Shown here: positions 25,764-32,816 of the stretch, piece by piece
How positions within the stretch are numbered: position 1 is the first letter of the stretch
Layout: each line of letters opens with the position of its first letter
Assembly: GCA_016219985.1 (NCBI GenBank)
Contig: JACRJO010000020.1
Span: 1-64,000 of the forward strand
Length of the DNA stretch: 64,000 nt
Direction of reading: 5' to 3'
DNA from: Sphingobacteriales bacterium
Lineage (GTDB): Bacteria; Bacteroidota; Bacteroidia; Chitinophagales; Chitinophagaceae
Position numbers and translations under genes: made by a program
Notes under the pieces: generated by a model
Database searches by the model: none
Seen by the model: the letters and a program-made list of their open reading frames with translations, nothing else
What the model was told of the DNA's origin: nothing

Positions 25764-25850
25764 GGAGACCGAGGGATTCGAACCCTCGATACCCTTTAGG
25801 GGTATACACACTTTCCAGGCGTGCCTCTTCAACCACTCGAGCAGGTCTCC
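25764..25850 (-). tRNA. tRNA-Ser (GGA anticodon)
   Basis: 87-nt gene on the minus strand. The acceptor GGAGACC pairs with GGTCTCC. The anticodon loop reads CTGGAAA, giving GGA (decodes UCC/UCU). A long variable arm, as in class II tRNAs, contains the hairpin TACCC/GGGTA. The T-arm contains GGTTCGAATCC. CCA is not encoded. The 3' end is the likely insertion site of the adjacent element. Confidence 0.95.
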
Positions 25851-25889
25851 ATTTGGTTCAAAAGGGGCACAAAAATAAGGGTTTTGAGC

Positions 25890-26348
25890 TTACCAGTTGT
25901 TGGCTTGTTCCGCATTTAATCTTTCTGAAAAGTCTTCAGGCTGGTTTTCCTTCCAGTAAGGGTCATATTTCACAAACCAGGAGATCCACAGACTCCGGCT
26001 CAGCCGCATCAGCCAGGGCTGCAGCAGGACCAGGATGACGGCATTGGTCCCCATCCAGTAAAAAAAGCGGTTGTCCTCGGTGGAGAGTCCGATCAATACC
26101 CACCAGGCTACAAGGGTGGACACACTGAGGGCCACCGTCAGGGCATAACTGACATAGCTGGTGCCATAATAAAAACCGACTTCCAATTCGGTCATCTGCC
26201 CGCATACGGGGCAGTTCTTGTGCATTTCCAGGTTTTTTTTGAAACTGATGTTTAGCGGGTGCTTGAAAAGTTTTCCTTCACGGCAACGGGGACAACGGCA
26301 ATTCAGCGAGGACGCAAGATAGCCCCGGTGTACTTTTTTGTCTGACAT
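25890..26348 (-). CDS. DUF983 family membrane protein with zinc ribbon
   Basis: 152 residues. An N-terminal zinc-ribbon-like pair of motifs (C-R-C-P-R-C-R-E-G and N-C-P-V-C-G-Q) is followed by two membrane segments (about 60-85 and 90-110), the DUF983 layout. It ends the operon DUF2892-like / DUF6132-like / thioredoxin / DUF983, one base after the thioredoxin gene. The Cys motifs and the thioredoxin neighbour suggest a redox or metal role, unproven. Confidence 0.82.
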   Translation of the reverse strand: MSDKKVHRGYLASSLNCRCPRCREGKLFKHPLNISFKKNLEMHKNCPVCGQMTELEVGFYYGTSYVSYALTVALSVSTLVAWWVLIGLSTEDNRFFYWMGTNAVILVLLQPWLMRLSRSLWISWFVKYDPYWKENQPEDFSERLNAEQANNW

Positions 26349-26349
26349 T

Positions 26350-26673
26350 CTAATGGTTGGTTATATTTTGTTCAATGATCTTTTCCAGTTGCCCGGCCTG
26401 CAGTACCCCGGATTGCCGCCATAGCTGTTTGCCCTCCTGGAATAACAAGAGGGTGGGTACACTTTGCACGTTAAAAGCCTGGGCGGCAGCGGGACTTTGA
26501 TCGATATCAATTTTTATGATCCTGAGTTTTTCCCCCATCCGCTGGTGCAGTTGCTCCAAAATGGGCTTCATCATCCGGCAGGGACCGCACCACTGGGCCG
26601 TAAAATCGACCAGTACGGGAGTATTCCCCCGGATAATCTCCCCAAAACTCTCTTTTTTAGTGCTTGCCGTCAT
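26350..26673 (-). CDS. Thioredoxin
   Basis: 107-residue cytoplasmic thioredoxin with the W-C-G-P-C active site (Cys29, Cys32) and the cis-Pro in S-V-P-T-L. No signal peptide. It is translationally linked to both neighbours (overlap of 17 bp upstream, 1 bp gap downstream). The operon is preceded by a Crp-type operator (27144-27157), placing it in the sulfur regulon described in the findings. It may reduce persulfides or protein disulfides. Confidence 0.92.
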   Translation of the reverse strand: MTASTKKESFGEIIRGNTPVLVDFTAQWCGPCRMMKPILEQLHQRMGEKLRIIKIDIDQSPAAAQAFNVQSVPTLLLFQEGKQLWRQSGVLQAGQLEKIIEQNITNH

Positions 26674-26866
26674 TTTTTTCTTTTTTAAACATACTGAACA
26701 GTAGGCCGCCCATCAGCGCCCCATAGGCCGTACTGTTATGCCATTTGGAGGTGATCATGCAGGTACCACTGCTGCAGCCGATCTGCTGCCAGTACAGGTA
26801 ACCCGCCCCGGCCCCGGCGAGGATCCCGATGATCAGCCATTTGTTATTCAGCACCCAGTTCTTCAT
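26657..26866 (-). CDS. Small membrane protein (DUF6132-like)
   Basis: 69 residues from ATG 26866 (M-K-N-W-V-L-N-N-K-W); the 48 codons upstream in the open frame overlap the preceding gene and are discarded. It has one or two membrane segments with a Gly-rich G-A-G-A-G-Y motif, then C-S-S-G-T-C, a close Cys pair that may be redox active or bind metal. It overlaps the preceding gene by 23 bp and the thioredoxin start by 17 bp. The family name is from memory of similar proteins and is tentative. Confidence 0.65.
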   Translation of the reverse strand: MKNWVLNNKWLIIGILAGAGAGYLYWQQIGCSSGTCMITSKWHNSTAYGALMGGLLFSMFKKEKNDGKH

Positions 26867-27098
26867 ATTCAATATTTTCAATACTTTTTGTTTTAGTAGC
26901 GGGCGGAGCCGTATAACAGGCATTTCCGGCGCAGCAAACTCCGTCGGTGAGCAAGGCAAATACCAGGAAAAATGCACCGAGGAAGATTCCGGGTACCTGG
27001 CCTTCATCAATGGAGGAGTACAAAATTAAGCCTCCCAGGCCAACCCGGATGAATTTCAGGGTCGTCCAGCCGTTTTTTATTCTGTCAATCAGGGTCAT
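26844..27098 (-). CDS. YgaP-like membrane domain protein (DUF2892-type)
   Basis: 84 residues, opening M-T-L-I-D-R-I-K-N-G-W with two membrane segments (about 17-30 and 36-52) and a Cys motif C-C-A-G-N-A-C. This is the pattern of the small membrane domain often fused to or placed beside rhodaneses. It is the first gene of the four-gene operon. A Crp-type operator with a GAAATTTG -7 box lies 16-59 bp upstream. Confidence 0.65.
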   Translation of the reverse strand: MTLIDRIKNGWTTLKFIRVGLGGLILYSSIDEGQVPGIFLGAFFLVFALLTDGVCCAGNACYTAPPATKTKSIENIEYEELGAE

Positions 27099-27113
27099 GT
27101 TTCGTTATTTCCA

Positions 27114-27157
27114 CAAATTTCCCGCTTTGGAAGCAGGGAAGGGGTGACAATAGTTAC
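27114..27157 (-). promoter_or_regulatory. Crp-type operator and -7 box before the thioredoxin operon
   Basis: The operator at 27144-27157 reads GTAA-CTATTG-TCAC on the minus strand (one half-site degenerate). After exactly 22 nt comes GAAATTTG (27121-27114), a 5/6 match to TAnnTTTG. The spacing is the same as at three other sites in the region. Confidence 0.55.
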
Positions 27158-27344
27158 AGAGACATCAGGTATCATTCCTGTACCTGGCAGATTTAAACCA
27201 TGTGCCGGGCTGATCATTGTCAGGTATTGAAAGATTTCCAGCCATTTATTTTGTGTAACCAAACGCACTATTTCTTTCAGGGGGAACGGCCAATTTTACC
27301 CCTGGGATTTTTTTTATAACCCATACACCTTAAATAGCCGAGCG

Positions 27345-28769
27345 ATGAAAATTGAACAGATTTACACCGGTTGCCTCGCTGAAGCCGCTTACTATATTGA
27401 AAGTAAGGGCGAGGCCGCCATCATTGATCCCCTGCGGGAAACCCAGCCTTATGTGGATAAGGCCGAACGCAACGGGGCGAAAATAAAATATATCCTGGAA
27501 ACCCATTTCCATGCGGATTTTGTAAGCGGTCACCTGGACCTGGCCAATAAAACCGGCGCCAGCATCGTCTTCGGCCCTACCGCTGCGCCCGCTTATGATG
27601 TGCATGTGGCAAGCGACGGGGAATTATTAAAACTGGGAGACCTGACCATTAAAGTATTGCATACCCCCGGTCATACCATGGAGTCCACCACCTACCTGTT
27701 GCTGGATGAAAAAGGGAGGGAGTATTGCATTTTTACCGGTGATACTCTTTTTATCGGGGATGTCGGGCGCCCGGACCTGGTGCAGAAAGTAAAAGCGGAG
27801 ATCACCCCGGAGATCCTGGGGGGACATTTATACGATTCATTGCGCAATAAGATCATGCCCCTGCCGGATGATGTTATTGTGTACCCGGGCCATGGAGCCG
27901 GGAGCGCCTGCGGCAAGAACATGAGCAAGGAGACCATGGACACCCTTGGTCACCAGAAGAAAGTGAACTATGCGCTGAAGAGCGATATGAGCAAAGAAGA
28001 ATTTATTAAAGCCGTCACCGACGGGCTGGTGGAGCCTCCCCAGTATTTCCCGTTCAATGTACTGCTGAACCTGAAGGGGAATATGGAAAGTATCGAGGAG
28101 GTTATTCATAAAGGAATGAACCCGCTTTCCGCAAAGGAATTTGAAGCCATCTGGGAAAGCACGGACGCCCTGGTGCTGGATACCCGCAAGAAAGAAGAAT
28201 TTACCGCGGAACATATTCCCGGGTCCATTTTTATCGGGATCGATGATAATTTCGCTCCCTGGGTTGGCACCCTGATCACCGACCTTAAGCAACCCATCCT
28301 CTTCCTCGCGGATGAAGGACGAGAGGAAGAAGTCATTATCCGGATGGCCCGCGTGGGATACGATCATACCATCGGTTACCTGAAAGGGGGTATGGAGACC
28401 TGGAAAGCAGCGGGCTTTGGCACGGAGGTGATCAAAGAGATCAGCCCGGAGGATTTTGCCACTTTGTACCAGATGGACAATAAACATACGCACCTGCTGG
28501 ACGCCCGGAGAAAAAGTGAATTTGATTCAGAGCACCTGGTGGGGGCGGAAAATTTCCCGCTGGATTTTATCAACCAGAATATGGCCCAGCTGGACCGGGA
28601 AAAAAAATACTTTATTCATTGTGCGGGCGGCTACCGTTCCGTGATCATGTGCTCCATTCTCCGGTCCCGGGGTTTTGATCACCTCGTGAATATCCGGGGC
28701 GGGTATAAGGCACTCAGCCTGACGGGGCTGAGCAAGACCAAATACGCTGAACCCAAAACGATGCTGTAA
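27345..28769 (+). CDS. CstB-like persulfide dioxygenase-rhodanese
   Basis: 474 residues in three parts. The metallo-beta-lactamase/ETHE1-type domain (1-230) has T-H-F-H-A-D-F-V-S-G-H (His54, His56, Asp58, His63), His110, Asp133 and His183. A central rhodanese-like domain (about 255-360) has Asp323 in place of the catalytic Cys (A-D-E-G-R). A C-terminal rhodanese (about 368-474) has active Cys426 in H-C-A-G-G-Y-R. This is the domain order of Staphylococcus CstB, which oxidises low-molecular-weight persulfides and releases thiosulfate. It is divergent from the thioredoxin operon. A close paralogue lies at 39454-40872. Confidence 0.87.
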   Translation: MKIEQIYTGCLAEAAYYIESKGEAAIIDPLRETQPYVDKAERNGAKIKYILETHFHADFVSGHLDLANKTGASIVFGPTAAPAYDVHVASDGELLKLGDLTIKVLHTPGHTMESTTYLLLDEKGREYCIFTGDTLFIGDVGRPDLVQKVKAEITPEILGGHLYDSLRNKIMPLPDDVIVYPGHGAGSACGKNMSKETMDTLGHQKKVNYALKSDMSKEEFIKAVTDGLVEPPQYFPFNVLLNLKGNMESIEEVIHKGMNPLSAKEFEAIWESTDALVLDTRKKEEFTAEHIPGSIFIGIDDNFAPWVGTLITDLKQPILFLADEGREEEVIIRMARVGYDHTIGYLKGGMETWKAAGFGTEVIKEISPEDFATLYQMDNKHTHLLDARRKSEFDSEHLVGAENFPLDFINQNMAQLDREKKYFIHCAGGYRSVIMCSILRSRGFDHLVNIRGGYKALSLTGLSKTKYAEPKTML

Positions 28770-28800
28770 TAACGGTTGCAGGATTGCTTACCGCTTATAA

Positions 28801-28837
28801 AACTGCTGTTTCATTCTATGGAGCAGCAGTTTTTTTT
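28801..28837 (+). terminator. Terminator after the first CstB-like gene
   Basis: AACTGCTG and CAGCAGTT arms with a 15-nt loop, followed by eight T. It lies 31 bp after the stop. Confidence 0.85.
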
Positions 28838-29074
28838 ATCACCTGCCTTGCCGGCTTGCTTCGCCGCGAAGCGGGCAGGCAGGCATAGTATTGGCTTAAC
28901 TACTAAAGCGGGCAGGGTACAATGATTGGCAAATTTCTTAAAGCGGGAATAGTCAATGAGGATAACATAGGAGCCTCCGGCTTGCACATAGGTCTGCTAA
29001 GGACAGTTATCCTATCTGCCTACTATGTGTAACTATGTATTACCTATGTGGTGAAAATAGCGGCGCAGCCGCAG
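28838..29074. repeat. Intergenic repeat, copy A (about 235 bp)
   Basis: It begins immediately after the terminator T-run. Block 1 (28838-28889) matches 31595-31646 at 46 of 52 positions and folds into a GC-rich hairpin. Block 2 (28940-29074) matches 31696-31822 with high similarity and contains several CTATGTGG/CACATAG words, ending in GCGGCGCAGCCGC. The 50 bp between the blocks differ. No gene lies between 28770 and 29185. Confidence 0.75.
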
Positions 29075-29185
29075 CCCCGCGAAACGGGCAGGTATGAATA
29101 AACACCGATTTCCCGGTAAATAACGGATCACCTGTTTTATAAAAACAACTGCTCTTAGAAGGGACTACCGACTACCAACTACAGG

Positions 29186-29656
29186 CTACAGACTTCTCTT
29201 TATCTTATACGCAGTTTCATGCTTCACCTCGGTCATCACAAAACTGCTCTGTACCGTACCGATATCGGTCAGCCGCGCCAGTTTGTTTACAATGAAATCC
29301 TGGTAAGCGGCCATATCCGTCACCGCCACTTTCAGCAGGTAATCATAAACGCCTGTCATGTGATAACATTCCATCACCTCCTCAAATTTGACAATGGCTT
29401 TTTCAAAATTCAGCAGGATATGCTGGGCATGCTGTTTCAGCTGCACATTGGTAAAGGCTACCAGGCTCTTGCCGATCTTGTTTTTATCAACGATGGCTGT
29501 ATAGCGGGTAATAAATCCTTCGTTTTCCAGCCGGCGTTTTCGTTCATAGATCGGCGTTATGGATTTTCCCAGTTTATCCGCCAGCTCTTTATTGGTCAGC
29601 CGGGCATCTGCCTGCAATAGTTCCAGCAACTGGATATCGGTTTTGTCAAGCTCCAT
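29186..29656 (-). CDS. Lrp/AsnC family transcriptional regulator
   Basis: 156 residues. The N-terminal helix-turn-helix (L-D-K-T-D-I-Q-L-L-E-L-L, A-D-K-L-G-K-S-I-T-P-I-Y, about 3-45) is followed by an ACT-like RAM effector domain (about 65-150). It is divergent from a PLP enzyme of sulfur amino-acid metabolism. A palindromic TTTTATCTA repeat just before its own start suggests autoregulation and control of that gene, in the way Lrp proteins often regulate a neighbouring amino-acid enzyme. Confidence 0.92.
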   Translation of the reverse strand: MELDKTDIQLLELLQADARLTNKELADKLGKSITPIYERKRRLENEGFITRYTAIVDKNKIGKSLVAFTNVQLKQHAQHILLNFEKAIVKFEEVMECYHMTGVYDYLLKVAVTDMAAYQDFIVNKLARLTDIGTVQSSFVMTEVKHETAYKIKRSL

Positions 29657-29663
29657 AAAGATG

Positions 29664-29697
29664 TTTTATCTAAAAATAGATAAAATAACAGATAAAA
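29664..29697. promoter_or_regulatory. Candidate Lrp operator
   Basis: TTTTATCTA (29664-29672), AAAA, TAGATAAAA (29677-29685) is a perfect 22-bp inverted repeat, with a third half-site AGATAAAA at 29690-29697. It lies 7 bp before the Lrp start codon and 116 bp before the divergent PLP enzyme gene. Confidence 0.5.
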
Positions 29698-29812
29698 TGT
29701 CTTTTAATGGCCCGTTTTCCGGGCAAAACAGATTTGTTTTCCATTTCCCCTGAAGTCAGGGAAGGAGCGGGTTATTTTTTTCAACTTAGAACACAAACAA
29801 ATAACCGGGTAT

Positions 29813-31090
29813 ATGAAGCAACCTGATTTTTCACCCGAAACCCTGATGTTAGGGTATGGGTACAAACCTGAACTGAGTGAGGGCGCCGTAAAGTGCCCCA
29901 TCTTCCAGACATCCACCTTTGTATTTAAATCCGCCGAAGACGGGAAGGCCTTTTTTGAAATGGCCTATGGTAAGCCGGGCCATGATGGGGAGGAAATGGG
30001 ACTGATCTACAGCCGGATCAACAATCCGGATATGGAGATCCTGGAAGAACGGTTAAAACTCTGGGACGGGGGAGAAAAAGCGGCGGCCTTTTCCAGTGGC
30101 ATGAGTGCGATCGCCAGCACCCTGCTGACCTTTCTCAGTCCCGGTGATGTGGTCCTGTACAGCAACCCTTTATACGGAGGTACGCATAAATTCATACATC
30201 ATATTCTCACCCATTTCGGGGTGGAGGTGATCGGTTTCCAGGCCGGGCAAAGCAGGAAAGAGGTTGAAAAAATGCTGGTGGAAAGCGGTCATGCCCGCCG
30301 CCTGAAAATGATCTTTATAGAAACACCCGCCAACCCCACGAATGACCTCATTGATATTGACATGTGCAGCACGATTGCCCGGCGGTTTTCGCTGGCGGAT
30401 AAGAAAGTCTTACTGGCCGTGGATAATACCTATATGGGGCCGCTCTGGCAGCATCCGCTGAAACACGGAGCCGACCTGGTCCTGTATTCTGCCACCAAGT
30501 ATATCGGCGGGCACAGTGATGTGATTGCCGGTGCCGCGGTGGGCAGTGCGGAACTGATCGGAAAAATTAAAAAGACCCGGACATTCTTTGGCACCATGAT
30601 CGACCCCCATACCAGTTGGTTATTGATGCGCAGCCTGGAAACCCTCAAGATCCGGATGGAAGCTGCGGCCATCAATGCGGAACAGGTGGCGGGCTACCTG
30701 GCCCTTCACCCCAAAGTGGAAAAAGTTTATTACCTGGGTTATACAGCGGAAAATAACCCGGAACAACTCGCTGTCTTTAATAAACAGTGCCTGGGCAGAG
30801 GGGCGATGCTGAGTTTTGATATCCGGGGTGGTGAGAAAGAAGCCTTTACTTTCCTGAACAACCTGAAACATATCAAACTGGCCGTGAGCCTGGGCGGCAC
30901 GGAAAGCCTGGCCGAGCATCCCGCCAGCATGACCCATTCGGATGTGCCCTTTGAAGAGCGGGAAGAACTGCATATTACGGATAAAATGATCCGCCTGAGC
31001 ATGGGTATTGAAAATGGCCGGGACCTGGTCAGCGATATCGAACAGGCTTTGGAAAAAGTTAAAATACCCGAGCCTGTCCTGGCCCTGTGA
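29813..31090 (+). CDS. Cystathionine gamma-synthase/lyase family PLP enzyme
   Basis: 425 residues of the Cys/Met metabolism PLP family. The PLP lysine is in S-A-T-K-Y-I-G-G-H-S-D (about 229-239). Other landmarks are F-S-S-G-M-S-A (PLP phosphate loop), D-N-T-Y-M (Asp that pairs with the pyridine N) and S-L-G-G-T-E-S-L-A-E-H-P. It could be a cystathionine gamma-synthase, a cystathionine gamma-lyase or a methionine gamma-lyase; the sequence alone does not decide. Its location among persulfide and thioredoxin genes fits a lyase that releases sulfide or persulfide. The stop codon lies inside a Crp-type operator for the next gene. Confidence 0.85.
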   Translation: MKQPDFSPETLMLGYGYKPELSEGAVKCPIFQTSTFVFKSAEDGKAFFEMAYGKPGHDGEEMGLIYSRINNPDMEILEERLKLWDGGEKAAAFSSGMSAIASTLLTFLSPGDVVLYSNPLYGGTHKFIHHILTHFGVEVIGFQAGQSRKEVEKMLVESGHARRLKMIFIETPANPTNDLIDIDMCSTIARRFSLADKKVLLAVDNTYMGPLWQHPLKHGADLVLYSATKYIGGHSDVIAGAAVGSAELIGKIKKTRTFFGTMIDPHTSWLLMRSLETLKIRMEAAAINAEQVAGYLALHPKVEKVYYLGYTAENNPEQLAVFNKQCLGRGAMLSFDIRGGEKEAFTFLNNLKHIKLAVSLGGTESLAEHPASMTHSDVPFEEREELHITDKMIRLSMGIENGRDLVSDIEQALEKVKIPEPVLAL

Positions 31091-31130
31091 TCATAGTCAC
31101 CGGGGAGTAATTAGGTCCCATCTACCTTTG
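31087..31130 (+). promoter_or_regulatory. Crp-type operator and -7 box before the thioredoxin gene
   Basis: GTGA-TCATAG-TCAC (31087-31100), overlapping the preceding stop codon. After 22 nt comes TACCTTTG (31123-31130), a perfect TAnnTTTG box, 16 bp before the ATG at 31146. The palindrome centre would lie near -41.5 relative to a start a few bases after the box. Confidence 0.65.
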
Positions 31131-31145
31131 TATAAACAAACAGAA

Positions 31146-31520
31146 ATGGCGACGATAAAAATGACCACACAGGACTTTAAGGATAAAGTCTTTAACTACG
31201 AAACAGAAAAGGAATGGAAATACCAGGGCAGCCTTCCGGCTATTATTGATTTCTATGCCGACTGGTGCGGTCCCTGTAAAATGGTGGCGCCGGTGCTGGA
31301 AGAACTGGCGGCGGAATACGAAGGCCGCCTGCTTATTTATAAAGTAGATACGGAAGCAGAGCAGGAACTGTCTGCAGTCTTTGGTATTCAAAGTATTCCC
31401 ACCCTGCTGTTTATTGATTCCGCGGGTGAACCCATGATGCAGCCGGGTGCTTTTCCGAAACATATTTTTAAAAAAGTGATCGAAGAAAAACTGCTGGCGC
31501 CGGTGAGTACGGAGGAATAA
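31146..31520 (+). CDS. trxA: Thioredoxin
   Basis: 124-residue thioredoxin with W-C-G-P-C (Cys41, Cys44) and cis-Pro in S-I-P-T-L. The start at ATG 31146 is supported by the promoter box at 31123-31130; the 46 codons upstream in the open frame overlap the preceding gene out of frame. It is longer at the N-terminus than the thioredoxin at 26350. It is cytoplasmic and likely supplies reductant for persulfide or sulfite handling in this cluster. Confidence 0.92.
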   Translation: MATIKMTTQDFKDKVFNYETEKEWKYQGSLPAIIDFYADWCGPCKMVAPVLEELAAEYEGRLLIYKVDTEAEQELSAVFGIQSIPTLLFIDSAGEPMMQPGAFPKHIFKKVIEEKLLAPVSTEE

Positions 31521-31545
31521 AGAAATTAATATAGTAGCGCAGCAG

Positions 31546-31570
31546 CCCCGCCGATGCGGGGTTTTTCTTT
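31546..31570 (+). terminator. Terminator after trxA
   Basis: CCCCGC-CGAT-GCGGGG (31546-31561) followed by TTTTTCTTT. A second, weaker GC stem with a T-run follows to 31594. Confidence 0.85.
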
Positions 31571-31594
31571 TACAAGCCGCTGCGCGGTTTTTTT

Positions 31595-31822
31595 ATCACC
31601 TGCCTTGCGGGCCCGCTTCGCCGCGAGGCGGGCCCGCAGGCATAGTGTAAGTGTACATACGAAAGTGGGAGGGTCTTTTCTTTCTCACACTGCTCAAAGC
31701 GGGAAGAGTCAATGAGGGTGACATAGAAGCCTGCGGCTTGCACATAGGCGTTCTAAAGGACAGTTATCTATGTGCCTCCTATGTGGCCCTATGTGGTGAA
31801 ACAAAGCGGCGCAGCCGCAAGC
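31595..31822. repeat. Intergenic repeat, copy B (about 230 bp)
   Basis: Diverged copy of 28838-29074, again starting directly after a terminator T-run and ending in GCGGCGCAGCCGC, just 5 bp before the end of the TlpA gene. The 306-bp gap 31521-31826 holds no gene. Confidence 0.75.
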
Positions 31823-31826
31823 AACT

Positions 31827-32369
31827 TTATGGGGCTTTCAGCAGGTCCATGAATCGCTGCGTATCATAGTTGTCACTTCCCATATTCTGGTAAATGATCT
31901 CCCCTTTTTCATTGAATATAACAGTAAACGGTATGCCCTCCGTATTAAAGAGTGCGGGAAGCGTGCCGGCGGGATAATAAACCGGGAGTTTCATATTATT
32001 ACTGACCGCATAATTTTGGGCTTTATCAAAATTGTCATCCAGGGAGAGCAGCACAAACTCGGTTTTGCTTTTATCTGTCCTGGCCCCCAGGCTTTCGATA
32101 GAAGGAATCTCCGCCCGGCAGGGAGGACACCAGGTCGCCCAGAGATTGACAAATACTTTCTTCCCTTTGAACTGCGCTAAATCCACTACCTGGTTATTAC
32201 TATTCATCATCCGGAAGGAAGGTAGTGCGGGTTGTACAACCGGCTTGTTTTCGCCGGGGGGCGGGCTGATGGCGGCCGGCTGCTCCCCGGTTGCCGTTTC
32301 CTCTTTGGGATTGTTCGTACAACTAAGGAGGAGCAGGACCTGTAAAAGGGGTAAGAATAATGTTTTCAT
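31827..32369 (-). CDS. TlpA-like thiol-disulfide oxidoreductase, lipoprotein
   Basis: 180 residues. A lipoprotein signal (L-L-L-L-S-C, Cys17) and a Pro-rich linker (about 25-50) precede a thioredoxin-fold domain with W-C-P-P-C (Cys81, Cys84) and the family tail G-I-P-F-T-V-I-F. It is anchored in the envelope and reduces disulfides or persulfides on the periplasmic side. It faces away from the SQR operon, and the 447-bp gap between them holds the Crp-type operator at 32656. Confidence 0.88.
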   Translation of the reverse strand: MKTLFLPLLQVLLLLSCTNNPKEETATGEQPAAISPPPGENKPVVQPALPSFRMMNSNNQVVDLAQFKGKKVFVNLWATWCPPCRAEIPSIESLGARTDKSKTEFVLLSLDDNFDKAQNYAVSNNMKLPVYYPAGTLPALFNTEGIPFTVIFNEKGEIIYQNMGSDNYDTQRFMDLLKAP

Positions 32370-32816
32370 TCAGTATTAATTTATCAGGAATGCAATTTGC
32401 ACGAAAAAGCCGGTTGGGCCGGTGATTATGATCACCAAGCAATCAACGGACAAAAGGAAAATTTGTTTAAATAGCCGGCGGAGCAGCCCTGCCCGAATGA
32501 CGGGCCGCGCTTATTTGAAAATAACCTTTTCCCTGGCCGGGGAGCTGCCGCTTCCCGTTATTCCCATTTCAGATATACTTGTCCCGGATAAACAGACGGG
32601 GTGCAAAAAACAGCTATTTCCGGCCTTTTTTTACTACAGCGAAAATGCAGAAATGGTGACATATATCACACAGGTAAAACAATCTGACCTGTTTTAGAAA
32701 GAATCATTTCCGGGGTTGAGAGGAGTCACCCGCACCAGTGACCGTCCTCGTAGAAATCAGTGGCCGGCAGGGTGGATTTTTGCCGTGTAATTCACAACTC
32801 ACAAAAATAGCTCAAC
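32370..32816. other. 447-bp divergent intergenic region of the TlpA and SQR genes
   Basis: It contains the operator at 32656-32669. A 91-codon frame at 32422-32697 has no family likeness and crosses that operator; it is not called. Confidence 0.45.
32656..32669 (+). promoter_or_regulatory. Crp-type operator upstream of the SQR operon
   Basis: GTGA-CATATA-TCAC, a perfect half-site pair, 147 bp before the SQR start. Unlike the four other sites, no -7 box is found at 22 nt in either direction, so here the site may act from a different position or as a repressor site. Confidence 0.5.

Larger units (their letters stand above)
20810..25774 (-). mobile_element. Putative integrative element at tRNA-Ser (about 5 kb)
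   Basis: A 13-bp direct repeat GCGGAGACCGAGG occurs at 20810-20822 and at 25762-25774. The second copy covers the last 11 bases of tRNA-Ser plus 2 bases. Between them the DNA is AT-rich, with a tyrosine recombinase next to the tRNA, a small helix-turn-helix gene, and unknown cargo. This is the standard layout of an element inserted at a tRNA 3' end. GGTCACC words near both ends could be recombinase arm sites. Seen: repeat, composition shift, integrase. Inferred: that these are attL and attR. The left copy could instead belong to the adjacent dispersed repeat. Confidence 0.62.

Noticed and set aside
32422..32697. 91-codon plus-strand frame between TlpA and SQR genes
   Set aside because: No recognisable family, poor coding character, and it overlaps a likely operator and promoter region.
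32670..32700. A -7 box 22 nt after the Crp-type site upstream of SQR
   Set aside because: The bases at that distance (TTTTAGAA forwards, TAAAAAAA backwards) do not match TAnnTTTG, so this site does not share the fixed geometry of the other four.
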